This document shows positions 1 through 8,993 of a stretch of DNA of 40,274 bases, in pieces. The notes below the pieces were generated by a model. The model saw only the letters and a program-made list of their open reading frames with translations. It was not told where the DNA came from and searched no databases. Made by a program: the position numbers and the translations under genes. The DNA is from Betaproteobacteria bacterium. GTDB taxonomy: Bacteria; Pseudomonadota; Gammaproteobacteria; Burkholderiales; Rhodocyclaceae. Where the stretch lies: positions 1 to 40,274 of the forward strand of contig JAGVUA010000079.1 in assembly GCA_019136545.1 (NCBI GenBank), written 5' to 3'. Positions within the stretch are counted from its first letter, which is position 1, and every line of letters starts with the position of its first letter.

Positions 1-209
1 CCCTGCGCCTCGAATCCGCCTGCGCGAAAGCGCTTGCATCGGATTGCTTCTTTCACTGCGCCTCGGAGGCCGTGCAATTGCATGGGGGCGTCGGTTTCAC
101 ATGGGAATACGATCCCCATCTCTATTTCAAGCGTGCCCAAGCCAGCAGTCAGTGGCTGGGCAGCGCCGATGCTCTCCGCGAGAGAGTCGCGGCCATTCTG
201 CTCGACTGA
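1..209 (+). CDS. Acyl-CoA dehydrogenase, C-terminal fragment (5' end outside window)
   Basis: Only the last ~68 codons are present, read in the frame starting at base 3 and ending with TGA at 207-209. The stretch EAVQLHGGVGFTWEYDPHLY followed by FKRAQ is the typical C-terminal signature of FAD-dependent acyl-CoA dehydrogenases, which introduce an alpha-beta double bond into acyl-CoA thioesters. The HGGxGxTWE version is common in one subunit of the paired FadE enzymes used on cyclic or steroid side-chain CoA esters. The next gene, also an acyl-CoA dehydrogenase, begins 15 bp downstream, so the two are probably co-transcribed and may form a heteromeric enzyme. The substrate cannot be told from this fragment. 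Confidence 0.85.
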   Translation, partial: LRLESACAKALASDCFFHCASEAVQLHGGVGFTWEYDPHLYFKRAQASSQWLGSADALRERVAAILLD

Positions 210-224
210 TCGCAAGGCAACCCG

Positions 225-1418
225 ATGCAACTCGATTTTTCGGCCGAAGATGAGGCATTCCGTAACGAAGTGGCTCGCTGGATGGCGGAACACCTGCGGG
301 GCGACTTCGAATGCCTCCGTCACCGTGGCGGACCGGGTGACGAGGATGCCTACCCCGCGGAACGCAAGGCATGGGAAAAGGAGTTGGCCGCGGGGGGATG
401 GACCTGTGTTGGCTGGCCGCGCGAATATGGCGGCCGCGGTCTTTCGCTGGCGCGGCAAATCATCTTCCACGAGGAATACGCCAGAGCCGGAGGCCCGGGA
501 AGAATGGGCCACATAGGCGAAGGACTGATCGGACCCACCCTCATCGCCCTTGGCAACGCGGAACAGAAGTCCCGTTTTCTTCCGGGAATCGCCAAGGGAA
601 CGGAATTTTGGTGCCAGGGATACTCGGAACCCAACGCGGGGTCCGACTTGGCCAATGTCCAGACCAAGGCCTGCCTGGCGCCGGACTCAGGCGAATGGAT
701 CATCAACGGCCAGAAAGTATGGACGTCCCTGGCTCACGAATCCGAATGGATATTTGTGCTGGCCCGCTGCGAGCCCAATTCCATCGGGAATCGCGGCCTG
801 GTTTTCTTGCTGGTACCGCTCGACCAACCGGGAATCGAGATTCGACCGATCAGGCAACTCACGGGGACAGCCGAGTTCAACGAGGTATTTTTCGACGGCG
901 CCCGAACCGCTGCCAGCAATGTCGTCGGCCAGCCAGGCGAAGGCTGGAGTGTCGCCATGGCGCTGCTGGGGTTCGAGCGCGGCGTTTCCACTCTCGGCCA
1001 GCAAATGCACTTCTATCGCGAGTTTGATCTCGTCTGTCAGGTTGCCAAAGACAACGGCGCCGATCGGGATCCTCTGCTGCGCGCCCGCCTCGCTCAAGCG
1101 TGGATGGGACTCAAGGTCATGCGCTACAACGCCATGCGGATGCTCTCGGGTCCCCAGGACTGCGCGCTACAGCGCCCCGCCATGATCTACAAGTACTACT
1201 GGTCGAACTGGCATCGCGATCTCGGCAAGCTCGCCATGGATATCCTGCGGGTGGATGGCGACATCGTCATGGAGGATCCGGTTCGGACGCGCCTGCAGCA
1301 GCTTTTCCTTTTCAGCCGCGCCGATACCATCTATGCGGGCACCAATGAGATCCAGTTGAACATCATCGCCGAACGAGCGCTCGGCATGCCTAGGGAATCA
1401 CGCCCGGCGCGTACTTAA
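225..1418 (+). CDS. Acyl-CoA dehydrogenase (FadE-like)
   Basis: A 397-residue protein of normal acyl-CoA dehydrogenase length. It has the N-terminal helical domain (FSAEDEAFRNEVARWM), the mid beta-domain FAD/substrate motif (CQGYSEPNAGSDLA, then INGQKVWTS) and the C-terminal helical domain. It would oxidise an acyl-CoA to the 2-enoyl-CoA in the cytoplasm and pass electrons to ETF. In the C-terminal motif, FSRADTIYAGTNEIQ, the position that carries the catalytic Glu in classical enzymes (YEGT) is Ala. In heteromeric FadE pairs one subunit lacks the base, so together with the adjacent partial gene this suggests an alpha2beta2 enzyme (inference). The start at 225 gives the usual MxLDFS beginning. 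CoxG-like protein follows after 28 bp. Confidence 0.9.
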   Translation: MQLDFSAEDEAFRNEVARWMAEHLRGDFECLRHRGGPGDEDAYPAERKAWEKELAAGGWTCVGWPREYGGRGLSLARQIIFHEEYARAGGPGRMGHIGEGLIGPTLIALGNAEQKSRFLPGIAKGTEFWCQGYSEPNAGSDLANVQTKACLAPDSGEWIINGQKVWTSLAHESEWIFVLARCEPNSIGNRGLVFLLVPLDQPGIEIRPIRQLTGTAEFNEVFFDGARTAASNVVGQPGEGWSVAMALLGFERGVSTLGQQMHFYREFDLVCQVAKDNGADRDPLLRARLAQAWMGLKVMRYNAMRMLSGPQDCALQRPAMIYKYYWSNWHRDLGKLAMDILRVDGDIVMEDPVRTRLQQLFLFSRADTIYAGTNEIQLNIIAERALGMPRESRPART

Positions 1419-1446
1419 GCGGGCACATTCGAGATCGGAACAGGAC

Positions 1447-2100
1447 ATGGCCATCGAAATCAAGGAAACCTTCGTTGTGGCGGCGCCCATCGGAGCGGTT
1501 TGGAAGTTCATGAACAACCCGGAAAATGTTGTCGCCTGCATGCCCGGTGCCTCATTGAAGGAAGTCATCGACGAGAGAAGCTTCATCGGAGCCGTAAAGC
1601 TGAAAATCGGCGCTGTTAGCGCACAGTATCAGGGTACGATCACCTATCTCGAAGCCGACGAGCAGTCCCACCGGGTCAAGATGCTCGCCGAGGGCAACGA
1701 ACGCGGCGGTGGAACCGTCAGCGGTACCATCGACACGCTGCTTGTGGCATTGCCGGATGGTTCCGGCACCGAGGTTCGTTGCAGTTCCAGCGTGGACCTC
1801 ACCGGCAAGATCGTCCAGGTGGGACGAGGCATGATCGAGGGGGTTTCCGCCCAAATCATCAAGAAGTACGTCGCCAACGTCAGAGCGCTGCTCGAAGTTC
1901 CCGGCCAGAACGCCGCCGCCGCAACGCCGGCGCTTCCGGCCGGCGACACTCCGGGCATGCCGGTGCCGCCTTTGCCTCAACAGACCCCGCCGCCCGTGGA
2001 GGCGAAGAAGGAAGACGCCATCAACATCGTGGCGGTAGTGCTCAATGTGCTATGGAATAAATTTGCCGGTTTTTTCAGGAAGCTGCTTGGCCGGCCCTGA
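1447..2100 (+). CDS. CoxG-like SRPBCC protein with C-terminal membrane segment
   Basis: A 217-residue protein. The first ~150 residues match the CoxG/SRPBCC (START-like) fold: MAIEIKETFVVAAPIGAVW, then NNPENVVACMPGA, and later SSVDLTGKIVQVGRGMI. CoxG family members accompany molybdenum CO-dehydrogenase-type hydroxylases, where they help membrane recruitment, but family members also occur alone in degradation clusters. After a Pro/Ala-rich linker (about 155-185) comes a short hydrophobic/amphipathic C-terminal helix (INIVAVVLNVLWNKFAGFF) that probably anchors it to the inner membrane. No coxS/M/L genes are visible here. An AGGAC Shine-Dalgarno precedes the ATG. It ends 9 bp from the convergent efflux operon. 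Confidence 0.8.
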   Translation: MAIEIKETFVVAAPIGAVWKFMNNPENVVACMPGASLKEVIDERSFIGAVKLKIGAVSAQYQGTITYLEADEQSHRVKMLAEGNERGGGTVSGTIDTLLVALPDGSGTEVRCSSSVDLTGKIVQVGRGMIEGVSAQIIKKYVANVRALLEVPGQNAAAATPALPAGDTPGMPVPPLPQQTPPPVEAKKEDAINIVAVVLNVLWNKFAGFFRKLLGRP

Positions 2101-2109
2101 CGAACGGTT

Positions 2110-3501
2110 TCAGCCGGCGCCCAAGGTCTTGAACAGCTGATTCGTGGTGGATAGCCACTGCCGACGCAATTGGACAGTGCCCTGCTGTGCCGCCAGAAAA
2201 TCTCGCTGCGCATCGAGCAGTTCCAGGTAACTTGCGATCCCTTCTTTGTAGCGGGCCTCGACAATCATCAGGCGCTGCGACTGAATCCGGTCGGTGGCTT
2301 CCTGCGCGTCGAGTTGCTGGCGCAGCCGGGTGCGCGCGGTCAGAAGATCCGCCACTTCGCGAAAAGCTTGTTGTATCGTTTTCTCGTACTGAGCCACCGC
2401 AATAAGCTTGCGCGCCTCCGCTAGATCAAGATTGGCCTGATTGCGCCCCGCATCGAACAAGGGCAGGCTCAGGCTGGGTTGAAACAGCCAGGCCTCCGAG
2501 CCGGCACTAAAAAGCCGGGACAAGGCGTTGCTGGCCGTGCCGAAACTGCTGGTGAGCGCGATGCGCGGGAAGAAGGCGGCTCGAGCGGCGCCGATATTGG
2601 CATTGGCCGCAATCAGTCCCTGCTCGGCAGCCTGCACGTCCGGACGCCGAAGCAGGACGTCCGCGGGCAACTCAACCGCCAAATCGGCATTCAGCCCCTG
2701 TTCGCCGAGTGCCCAAGCTTCCGGCAGGTTTTCTGGCAGCGCTCCGACGAGCAGCCGCATGGAATTGTCGGCGGCCTCGCGCTGGCGTTCGAGCGCTGCG
2801 ATCTCGCTTCGAACCGCCTGACACGCACCGTCGGCCGAGAGATAGTCGAGTTCACCCGCCAGGCCGACCTCCTTGCGCTTCAGGATCAACGCCCGGCTTT
2901 CTTCGCGGGAACGAAGGGTATCTCGGGCCAGCGCCAGGCGTTGTACCAATTCGCGCTGAGCAAGATGAACATCCACGACATCGGCGATCAGCGCGAGCCT
3001 GAAAGCATGCTGGGCCTGTTCCGTTGCAAGAAAACTCGCCAGCGCCGCATCGCGTAAACTCGCGACGCGCCCCCAGAAATCCAGTTCGAAGGCCGTGACG
3101 CCGAGATTGACATCGTAGCGCCGGGACAACACCGGCTTGCCCGTGTTCGACAGGTCGCCGGGAACGCGCGTCACGGTATCGCCTGCGCCGAGGTTCACTC
3201 CAGGCAGGCTTTCGGCCGCCTGAATGCCATGCAAGGCTCGCGCCTCGGCAATGCGCGCCGTCGCCACTTTCAGATCGCGATTATTTTCCAAGGCGAGCGC
3301 GATCAAGGCCTTCAAGCGCGGATCCAAAAAAAACGCTTCCCAGCCGAGATGCCTGACGTCGCGTCCGCCGTCAAGCACCTGCCCCGCCCACTGGCTTGGC
3401 ACTGGCGCGGCGGGACGCACATAGTCCGGCTTCTGACTGCAAGCGCCCAGGGCCATGACCATCAATGCGCACCAGATCGCTCGCCGGCTAGCTTCGTTCA
3501 T
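2110..3501 (-). CDS. RND efflux outer membrane channel lipoprotein (OprM/NodT family)
   Basis: 463 residues, the usual length for the NodT/OprM branch of TolC-like outer membrane factors. The N-terminus has a lipoprotein signal peptide with lipobox LGAC (Cys about residue 21), then the YVRPAAPVPSQW motif typical of the family. Two repeated outer membrane efflux domains follow, with ELPADVLLRRPDVQAAEQ and RYKEGIASYLELLDAQRD as recognisable family motifs. It forms the trimeric exit duct for the pump. The start codon overlaps the end of the pump gene by 14 bp, so the three efflux genes form one operon in the standard order MFP-RND-OMF. Substrates cannot be predicted. Confidence 0.93.
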   Translation of the reverse strand: MNEASRRAIWCALMVMALGACSQKPDYVRPAAPVPSQWAGQVLDGGRDVRHLGWEAFFLDPRLKALIALALENNRDLKVATARIAEARALHGIQAAESLPGVNLGAGDTVTRVPGDLSNTGKPVLSRRYDVNLGVTAFELDFWGRVASLRDAALASFLATEQAQHAFRLALIADVVDVHLAQRELVQRLALARDTLRSREESRALILKRKEVGLAGELDYLSADGACQAVRSEIAALERQREAADNSMRLLVGALPENLPEAWALGEQGLNADLAVELPADVLLRRPDVQAAEQGLIAANANIGAARAAFFPRIALTSSFGTASNALSRLFSAGSEAWLFQPSLSLPLFDAGRNQANLDLAEARKLIAVAQYEKTIQQAFREVADLLTARTRLRQQLDAQEATDRIQSQRLMIVEARYKEGIASYLELLDAQRDFLAAQQGTVQLRRQWLSTTNQLFKTLGAG

Positions 3502-6500
3502 GCTCTGACTCCTTCGTGCGCGGGGCGACCGAACCTTGCATCAAGCGTTTGACGACGACAAAGAATACCGGCACCAGGAAGATCGCCAGAACGGTCGCAC
3601 CGAGCATTCCGCCCATCACGCCCGTCCCGATGGCATGGCGGCTCTGGGCGCCCGCTCCCGAAGAGATGGCAAGCGGCAGGACCCCGAGAATGAAAGCCAG
3701 CGATGTCATGATGATGGGACGAAAGCGAAGCCGGCAGGCTTCCAGCGTTGCCTCCACCAAGTCCATGCCTTGTTCATAACGGGTCTTCGCGAATTCGATG
3801 ATCAGGATGGCATTCTTTGCCGACAACCCGATCGTGGCGATCAGGCCGACCTTGAAAAAAACATCGTTGGGCATGCCGCGCAGCGCCACTGCCAAAACAG
3901 CACCGAAAATGCCTAGCGGCACCACGAGAATCACGGCAAGCGGAATGGACCAGCTTTCATACAGCGCCGCCAGGGCCAGGAAAACGACGAGCAAGGACAG
4001 CGCGAACAGCAGCGGCGCCTGGCTTCCGGACAAACGCTCCTCATAGGATGTGCCAGACCACTCGAATCCAAACCCTTCCGGCAACTGGCCGGCAATGCTC
4101 TCCATTGCCGCCATCGCTTCGCCAGTACTGTGTCCGGGTGCGGGCAGGCCGGAGATCTTCATCGAGGGCATGCCGTTGTAGCGGTCAAGCTTGGGAATCT
4201 CGACAATCCAGTGCGGTTTCGCCAGCTCCGCCAAGGGAATCATTTCACCATGGGTGTTGCGGATCGGTAGCCGAAGGATCTCCTCCGGCGTAGCGACGCC
4301 GGAAGGCTCCGACTGCATTTGCACCCGCAGGATGCGCCCTTGGCGGACAAAGTCGTTCACATAGGCGACGCCAAGCACCGATTGAAGGCTTTCGTTCAGC
4401 TGCGCAAGGTCGACCGACAAAGCTTTGGCCTTGGCCCTATCGATGTCCAGCATCAACTGCGGCCCCGGCTCCTGCCCCTCGGGTCGAACACCGGCGAGCA
4501 CCGGGCTATGCGAGGCCGCTGCCAGAACCATGTTGCGCGCCTCCAGCAACTTTTCCCGGCCGTGGCCGCCGCGATCCTGCAGCCGGAAGTCGAATCCACC
4601 AGTGGCCGCCAGGTCCGGTATGGCGGGAACATTGACCGCCACGACAAACGCCTCCTTGATGCGCGACAAGGTCGCGTTGGCGCGCCGGATCAATGCCAAA
4701 GCATCGCTCCCCGGCTCACGCCGGTCGTCCCAATCCTTGAGGGGCACGAACATGATCCCGGCGTTCTGGCCGCTCCCGAAAAAGGAGAACCCCACTACGC
4801 CCACCGTATGGCGAACTTCAGGCTGATCGAGGTAATACGACTCCATCTGCTTGATGACTTCCAGCGTACGGCTCTGCGTCGCCCCGGCCGGCAGTTGAAC
4901 CAGATTGGCGAAGTAGCCCTGATCTTCCTCCGGCAAAAAGCTGGTCGGCAAATGCATGAATATCCAGATGGTTGCGACGATGATGGCCAGGTAGATCGCC
5001 AAAAACCGGATCGTGCGATGCAGAATCCTGCTGACGATCGACCGGTAGCCTTTGAGCACGCGCGCAAATAGGCGATTGAACCAGCCGAAGAATCCTCGCG
5101 TCGGCATCACCTCCTTGCCGGGCGCGTGCTTGAGGACGGTCGCGCACATTGCCGGCGTCAGCGTCAGCGCCATCAAGGCCGAGAACAACATCGTGAGCAA
5201 CAGCGTAACCGAGAACTGGCGGTAGATCGCCCCAACGGCTCCTCCGAAAAAAGCCATGGGCAGAAAAACCGCACAGAGCACCAAGGTAATGCCGATCACC
5301 GCGGAAAATATCTGGTCCATCGCCTTGCGCGTGGCTTCGCGCGGCGCGAGCCCTTCCTCGGTCATGATGCGCTCGACGTTCTCGACCACGACAATCGCAT
5401 CATCGACCACGATGCCGATGGCCAGCACCATCGCGAACAGCGTGAGCACATTGATCGAGTAGCCGAAGAGGTACAGCCCGATCATGGCGCCGGTGAGAGC
5501 CACGGGCACCACCACCGCCGGAATGAGCGTGGCGCGGAGGTTCTCCAAGAACAGGTACATCACCAGGAAAACCAGCAACATCGCCTCTAGCAGGGTGATG
5601 ACGACTTCTTTGATCGAGATGTCGACAAACCGCGAAGAATCATACGGAATATCCCAGGCCATGCCCTTGGGAAAGAAACTCTCCAGTTCGGCCATCTTGG
5701 CCTTGATGTTGCGTGCGGTCTCGAGCGCATTGCCGTCCGGCGTCAGTCGTACCGCCATGCCAACGGTCGGCTGTCTGTCCAAGCGCGCGAAGACGCCGTA
5801 ATCCTGCGCCCCCAGTTCGACCCGGGCCACGTCCCTGACCCTGACCACGGCACCATCCGGACGCGCCCGGACAATGATCTCGCCGAACTCCTCGGGACTT
5901 TGCAATCGTCCCCGGGTAACGATTGGAGCGCTGAATTGCTGATGTTCGCCCGCAGGCGCCTGCCCCAGCGCGCCTGTGGCCAACTGGACGTTCTGGGCGC
6001 GAATGGCGGACAAGACATCACCGGGCGCCAGATTGAAAGCGTGCAATCGCTCGGCTTTCAGCCAGATCCGCATGGAGTATTCGGTGCCAAGCAACTGCAC
6101 CTCGCCCACGCCCTTTACGCGCCTGATGTGATTGAGCACGTTGGCTGCGACATAGCTGCCTATGGCGACGTTGTCCAAACTGCGGTCCGGCGAGTACGCC
6201 GCGACAATCATCAGAATATTGCGGGTCTGCTTGACTACCGGCACGCCGAGACGACGAACTTCCTCCGGAAGGCGCGCCTCGGCGCGCTTGTACCGATTCT
6301 GGGCCTCGACCGAGGCGATATCGATGTTGGTACCCGGCTCAAAGGTCAACGTGAGGGAGCCACTGCCCAATTCCGAAGCGGCTTCCATATAGAGCAGATG
6401 CTCTATGCCGTTCATTTCCTGCTCTATCAAAGCGGTCACCGTCTCTTCGACCACTTTCGCCGAGGCGCCTGGATAGGTGATATTGAAGGCGATCGCGGGC

Positions 6501-6622
6501 GCGGCCACCGAGGGATATGCAGCGATCGGCAGTTTGCGCAGGGCGAGACTGCCCGCCAACACGATGACGATCGCAATCACCCAGGCAAAAATCGGCCGAT
6601 CGATGAAGAATCTTGCCAGCAC
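3488..6622 (-). CDS. RND multidrug efflux pump, HAE1 family (AcrB/MexB-like)
   Basis: 1044 residues, exactly AcrB-like. It starts MLARFFIDRPIFAWVIAIVI, the standard first transmembrane helix. The proton relay is intact: the Asp pair in AIGIVVDDAIVVVENV (TM4) and the Lys in GLSAKNAILIIEFAK (TM10). Two large periplasmic porter domains lie between TM1-2 and TM7-8. It is the inner membrane drug/proton antiporter that takes substrate from the periplasm or outer leaflet and passes it to the OprM-type channel encoded next. It follows the membrane fusion protein gene by 13 bp. No dedicated regulator gene lies next to the operon in this window. Confidence 0.96.
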   Translation of the reverse strand: MLARFFIDRPIFAWVIAIVIVLAGSLALRKLPIAAYPSVAAPAIAFNITYPGASAKVVEETVTALIEQEMNGIEHLLYMEAASELGSGSLTLTFEPGTNIDIASVEAQNRYKRAEARLPEEVRRLGVPVVKQTRNILMIVAAYSPDRSLDNVAIGSYVAANVLNHIRRVKGVGEVQLLGTEYSMRIWLKAERLHAFNLAPGDVLSAIRAQNVQLATGALGQAPAGEHQQFSAPIVTRGRLQSPEEFGEIIVRARPDGAVVRVRDVARVELGAQDYGVFARLDRQPTVGMAVRLTPDGNALETARNIKAKMAELESFFPKGMAWDIPYDSSRFVDISIKEVVITLLEAMLLVFLVMYLFLENLRATLIPAVVVPVALTGAMIGLYLFGYSINVLTLFAMVLAIGIVVDDAIVVVENVERIMTEEGLAPREATRKAMDQIFSAVIGITLVLCAVFLPMAFFGGAVGAIYRQFSVTLLLTMLFSALMALTLTPAMCATVLKHAPGKEVMPTRGFFGWFNRLFARVLKGYRSIVSRILHRTIRFLAIYLAIIVATIWIFMHLPTSFLPEEDQGYFANLVQLPAGATQSRTLEVIKQMESYYLDQPEVRHTVGVVGFSFFGSGQNAGIMFVPLKDWDDRREPGSDALALIRRANATLSRIKEAFVVAVNVPAIPDLAATGGFDFRLQDRGGHGREKLLEARNMVLAAASHSPVLAGVRPEGQEPGPQLMLDIDRAKAKALSVDLAQLNESLQSVLGVAYVNDFVRQGRILRVQMQSEPSGVATPEEILRLPIRNTHGEMIPLAELAKPHWIVEIPKLDRYNGMPSMKISGLPAPGHSTGEAMAAMESIAGQLPEGFGFEWSGTSYEERLSGSQAPLLFALSLLVVFLALAALYESWSIPLAVILVVPLGIFGAVLAVALRGMPNDVFFKVGLIATIGLSAKNAILIIEFAKTRYEQGMDLVEATLEACRLRFRPIIMTSLAFILGVLPLAISSGAGAQSRHAIGTGVMGGMLGATVLAIFLVPVFFVVVKRLMQGSVAPRTKESEHERS

Positions 6623-6635
6623 TTCGCCGCTCTCC

Positions 6636-7775
6636 CTACTTGGCTGCCGCCGGGGGCGACGTCTGGGTGGCCGTCCCTTCCGCCTCGACCTCTTTCACCG
6701 GCGCTCCGGGTCGAGCTTTTTGCAAGCCGGTCAGAATTACTTTTTCTCCACCGCGCAACCCCTCGGTCACGATCCAATCGGTACCGGCCATCGCCCCCGT
6801 CTTGATCGGCCGGACAGCCGCCTTGCCGTCCGAGTCGATCACCATGACGTACTGACCTTGCGCTCCCGATTGGACGGCTTTTTGAGGAACTTTCAGGGCG
6901 CCTGGCGCAACAGCCAGGGGAACGCGAACGTGCACGAAAGTGCCCGGCAGCAGTTTTCGGCCGGCATTGGGAAAAACAGCCCGCATCTGAATCGAACCGG
7001 TTCCGGGATCGACGGCCATATCCGTAAACAGCAGGCGTCCTGGAAGGGCATAGCCGGTGCCATCATCGAACACCAGATCGACCCGTCCGCTCTCGCTCGG
7101 CTTCAAAGCACCGGAGTTGAAGGCGTCGCGCAGGCGCGCAACCTCCGAACTGGGTTGGGTGAAATTGGCATAGATGGGGTCGGTCTGCTCGATGGTCGCC
7201 ATCAGCGTGGCCTCGCCCTTCCCCACCAAGGCTCCCTCCGTGATCATGGAGCGCCCAATGCGGCCGGATATCGGCGCGGGTACGTGGGCATACTCCAGGT
7301 CGAGTTTGGCCTTGACCAATACAGCCTCCGCCTGCTTGGCCTTGGCCAGCGCCTGATCAAACTCCTGCTGACTCACCGCCTTGATCTCGAGCAAGGAACG
7401 ATAGCGCTCGACTGTCAGCTTGGCCACCGCCAAGTCGGCTTCGGCCGCCGTGAGCGCAGCCTGGTAGGTGCGTGAGTCTATGCTGTATAGGCTCTTGCCC
7501 GCCTGGATATCGCTGCCCTCGACGAACAATCGCTTCTCCACCACACCCTCGACGCGCGCGCGTACCTGCGCGGTACGGACCGCTTCGAGTCGCCCGGGCA
7601 GATCCTGGGTCATCGTGACCGCCGCGGGGGCAACGACGATGGCCTGAACTTCGGCTATCGGCGGCGGCGCTCCCGCCGGCCCACCGGCGCCGGGCTTTTC
7701 GCCGCTGCAGGCCGCAAGCATCGCCAATGACAAAAGAATTCCACGGAGCGAGAGAAACCGTAGCACGATCGACAT
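6636..7775 (-). CDS. RND efflux membrane fusion (periplasmic adaptor) lipoprotein
   Basis: About 379 residues from the ATG at 7775; a GTG at 7784 in the same frame is an alternative start. A signal peptide with lipobox LAAC (AMLAACSGEKPG) shows it is lipid-anchored in the inner membrane, as AcrA/MexA are. The order is: beta-barrel/lipoyl half (VTMTQDLPGRLEAVRTAQVR), alpha-helical hairpin (roughly 100-160, rich in Ala/Lys/Gln), second lipoyl half (VPAPISGRIGRSMITEGALV), beta-barrel and membrane-proximal domain. It bridges the pump and the outer membrane channel. It is the first gene of the efflux operon, so the promoter should lie in 7776-7942, where an inverted repeat is visible. Confidence 0.94.
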   Translation of the reverse strand: MSIVLRFLSLRGILLSLAMLAACSGEKPGAGGPAGAPPPIAEVQAIVVAPAAVTMTQDLPGRLEAVRTAQVRARVEGVVEKRLFVEGSDIQAGKSLYSIDSRTYQAALTAAEADLAVAKLTVERYRSLLEIKAVSQQEFDQALAKAKQAEAVLVKAKLDLEYAHVPAPISGRIGRSMITEGALVGKGEATLMATIEQTDPIYANFTQPSSEVARLRDAFNSGALKPSESGRVDLVFDDGTGYALPGRLLFTDMAVDPGTGSIQMRAVFPNAGRKLLPGTFVHVRVPLAVAPGALKVPQKAVQSGAQGQYVMVIDSDGKAAVRPIKTGAMAGTDWIVTEGLRGGEKVILTGLQKARPGAPVKEVEAEGTATQTSPPAAAK

Positions 7776-7779
7776 GTTG

Positions 7780-7818
7780 ATCACGATACCAATTGAAGGG
7801 TGCGGGAACGATCGTGAT
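7780..7818. promoter_or_regulatory. Inverted repeat upstream of the efflux operon, possible operator
   Basis: The arms ATCACGAT (7780-7787) and ATCGTGAT (7811-7818) are exact reverse complements separated by 23 bp, directly before the start of the membrane fusion protein gene. Such a position fits a repressor operator or the stem of a leader RNA. The presumed regulator is not encoded in the window. The rest of the 7785-7942 gap shows no gene. Confidence 0.35.
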
Positions 7819-7942
7819 TTCGCGAATAAGCTGCGCCTGCCGAAACACGATACAAGCTACGGCGTTGTTCTCGACACGGTTCCCAACCTGCTGGAGCGTG
7901 GATTTTAGCATCAGTGGCCGAGCGGCCGAGCCTCTTGTGGGG

Positions 7943-8971
7943 CTAGGACAAGCGCCGGCGAATCGCCTCGATCGCCGCGGCGTTGGCCCTGTCGTTCTCC
8001 GGCTGCGGCGGAACCGTCAAAGTGATGCGCTGAACCAGACCCTGGAAACGCGATGCCAGGACTTCCGGCAAGACCTCGAACCGGCCGCTCACCAGGAACT
8101 CGTCGACCACCGCGTCGGACAACAAGCTTGGCATTTCTTGCCAGCGGCCTTCCCGCGTCATTTGCAGCAAGCGTTCGCCGATATCCTGCCAACCGAACAA
8201 CTCGAGGCTGGGCCAATAGGCCGGCGTCGAGAACAGGAAGGCCAGCATGCCGCGAAACCTTTCCCGCTCGAAACCGACAGTCGCGTCATCGGGTCCGCTG
8301 GCGACCAGTTCATTGGCGCAGATCATGGGGGGCGGCAACCCGGGGGCGCGCCGAGCAGCGCCTGCCGCCACTTGCGGCAAGATGGCTTCCCGCAAATAGC
8401 GCGCCGAGGTGTTGGTGGGGTGCGTATGCATGCCGTCGGCGGCCTCGCCCACCAGGTTCAGCATCTTCGGTCCGACGGCGCCAAGCATGATCGGCACATC
8501 GGGCGCATCGATGGGGCCTGGATTGAAGAATGGCTGCAAGCGCGTGAACCGGTAATACTCCCCCACGAAATTGAGCGGTTCCCGTGTCCGAAAGCTATGG
8601 AAGATCGCCCGCAGGGCCCCCAGATACTCCCGCATGCCCGCCGCCGGCGGCAGCCACCGGGCAGAGTAGCGATCCTCGATATTCTGCTTGATCTGGGTTC
8701 CCAGCCCCAGTTCGAAACGCCCCCCCGACAAGCGTTGCAGGTCCCACGCCGCCAATGCGACGTTCATGGGACTGCGCGGGAAAGCAACCAGCACCGAAAT
8801 GCCCACCCGCAGGCGACGGGTAGTGGCGAGCGCCTGCCCGGCCAGCAGAAAACCGTCGTGAATCGCATCCGGCACGAATAAGCCGTCGTAACCCATCGCC
8901 TCGACACGCTGGGCAAAAGCACCCATGGCTTCCAGTCCAAGATTTTCGGGAGTGACCGCAAAGATTTCCAT
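7943..8971 (-). CDS. Luciferase-like (LLM class) flavin/F420-dependent oxidoreductase
   Basis: 342 residues with the bacterial-luciferase TIM-barrel pattern: MEIFAVTPENLG start, MGYDGLFVPDAIHDG, the LSGGRFELGLGTQ motif around residue 85-97, and VPIMLGAVGPKMLNLVGEAADG in the C-terminal half. The sequence resembles the F420-type subfamily, but whether it uses F420 or FMN cannot be decided here and no F420 biosynthesis gene is seen. It is the last gene of the seven-gene operon divergent from the LysR gene, 22 bp after an SDR. It probably performs an oxidation or reduction in the same pathway; the substrate is unknown. Confidence 0.82.
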   Translation of the reverse strand: MEIFAVTPENLGLEAMGAFAQRVEAMGYDGLFVPDAIHDGFLLAGQALATTRRLRVGISVLVAFPRSPMNVALAAWDLQRLSGGRFELGLGTQIKQNIEDRYSARWLPPAAGMREYLGALRAIFHSFRTREPLNFVGEYYRFTRLQPFFNPGPIDAPDVPIMLGAVGPKMLNLVGEAADGMHTHPTNTSARYLREAILPQVAAGAARRAPGLPPPMICANELVASGPDDATVGFERERFRGMLAFLFSTPAYWPSLELFGWQDIGERLLQMTREGRWQEMPSLLSDAVVDEFLVSGRFEVLPEVLASRFQGLVQRITLTVPPQPENDRANAAAIEAIRRRLS

Positions 8972-8993
8972 GATCCTGCCCCAGGTGGTGGAT

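Noticed and set aside
1447-2100. A CO dehydrogenase operon, suggested by the CoxG-like gene
   Set aside because: No coxM, coxS, coxL or coxD-type gene is visible, so only the SRPBCC protein itself is supported.
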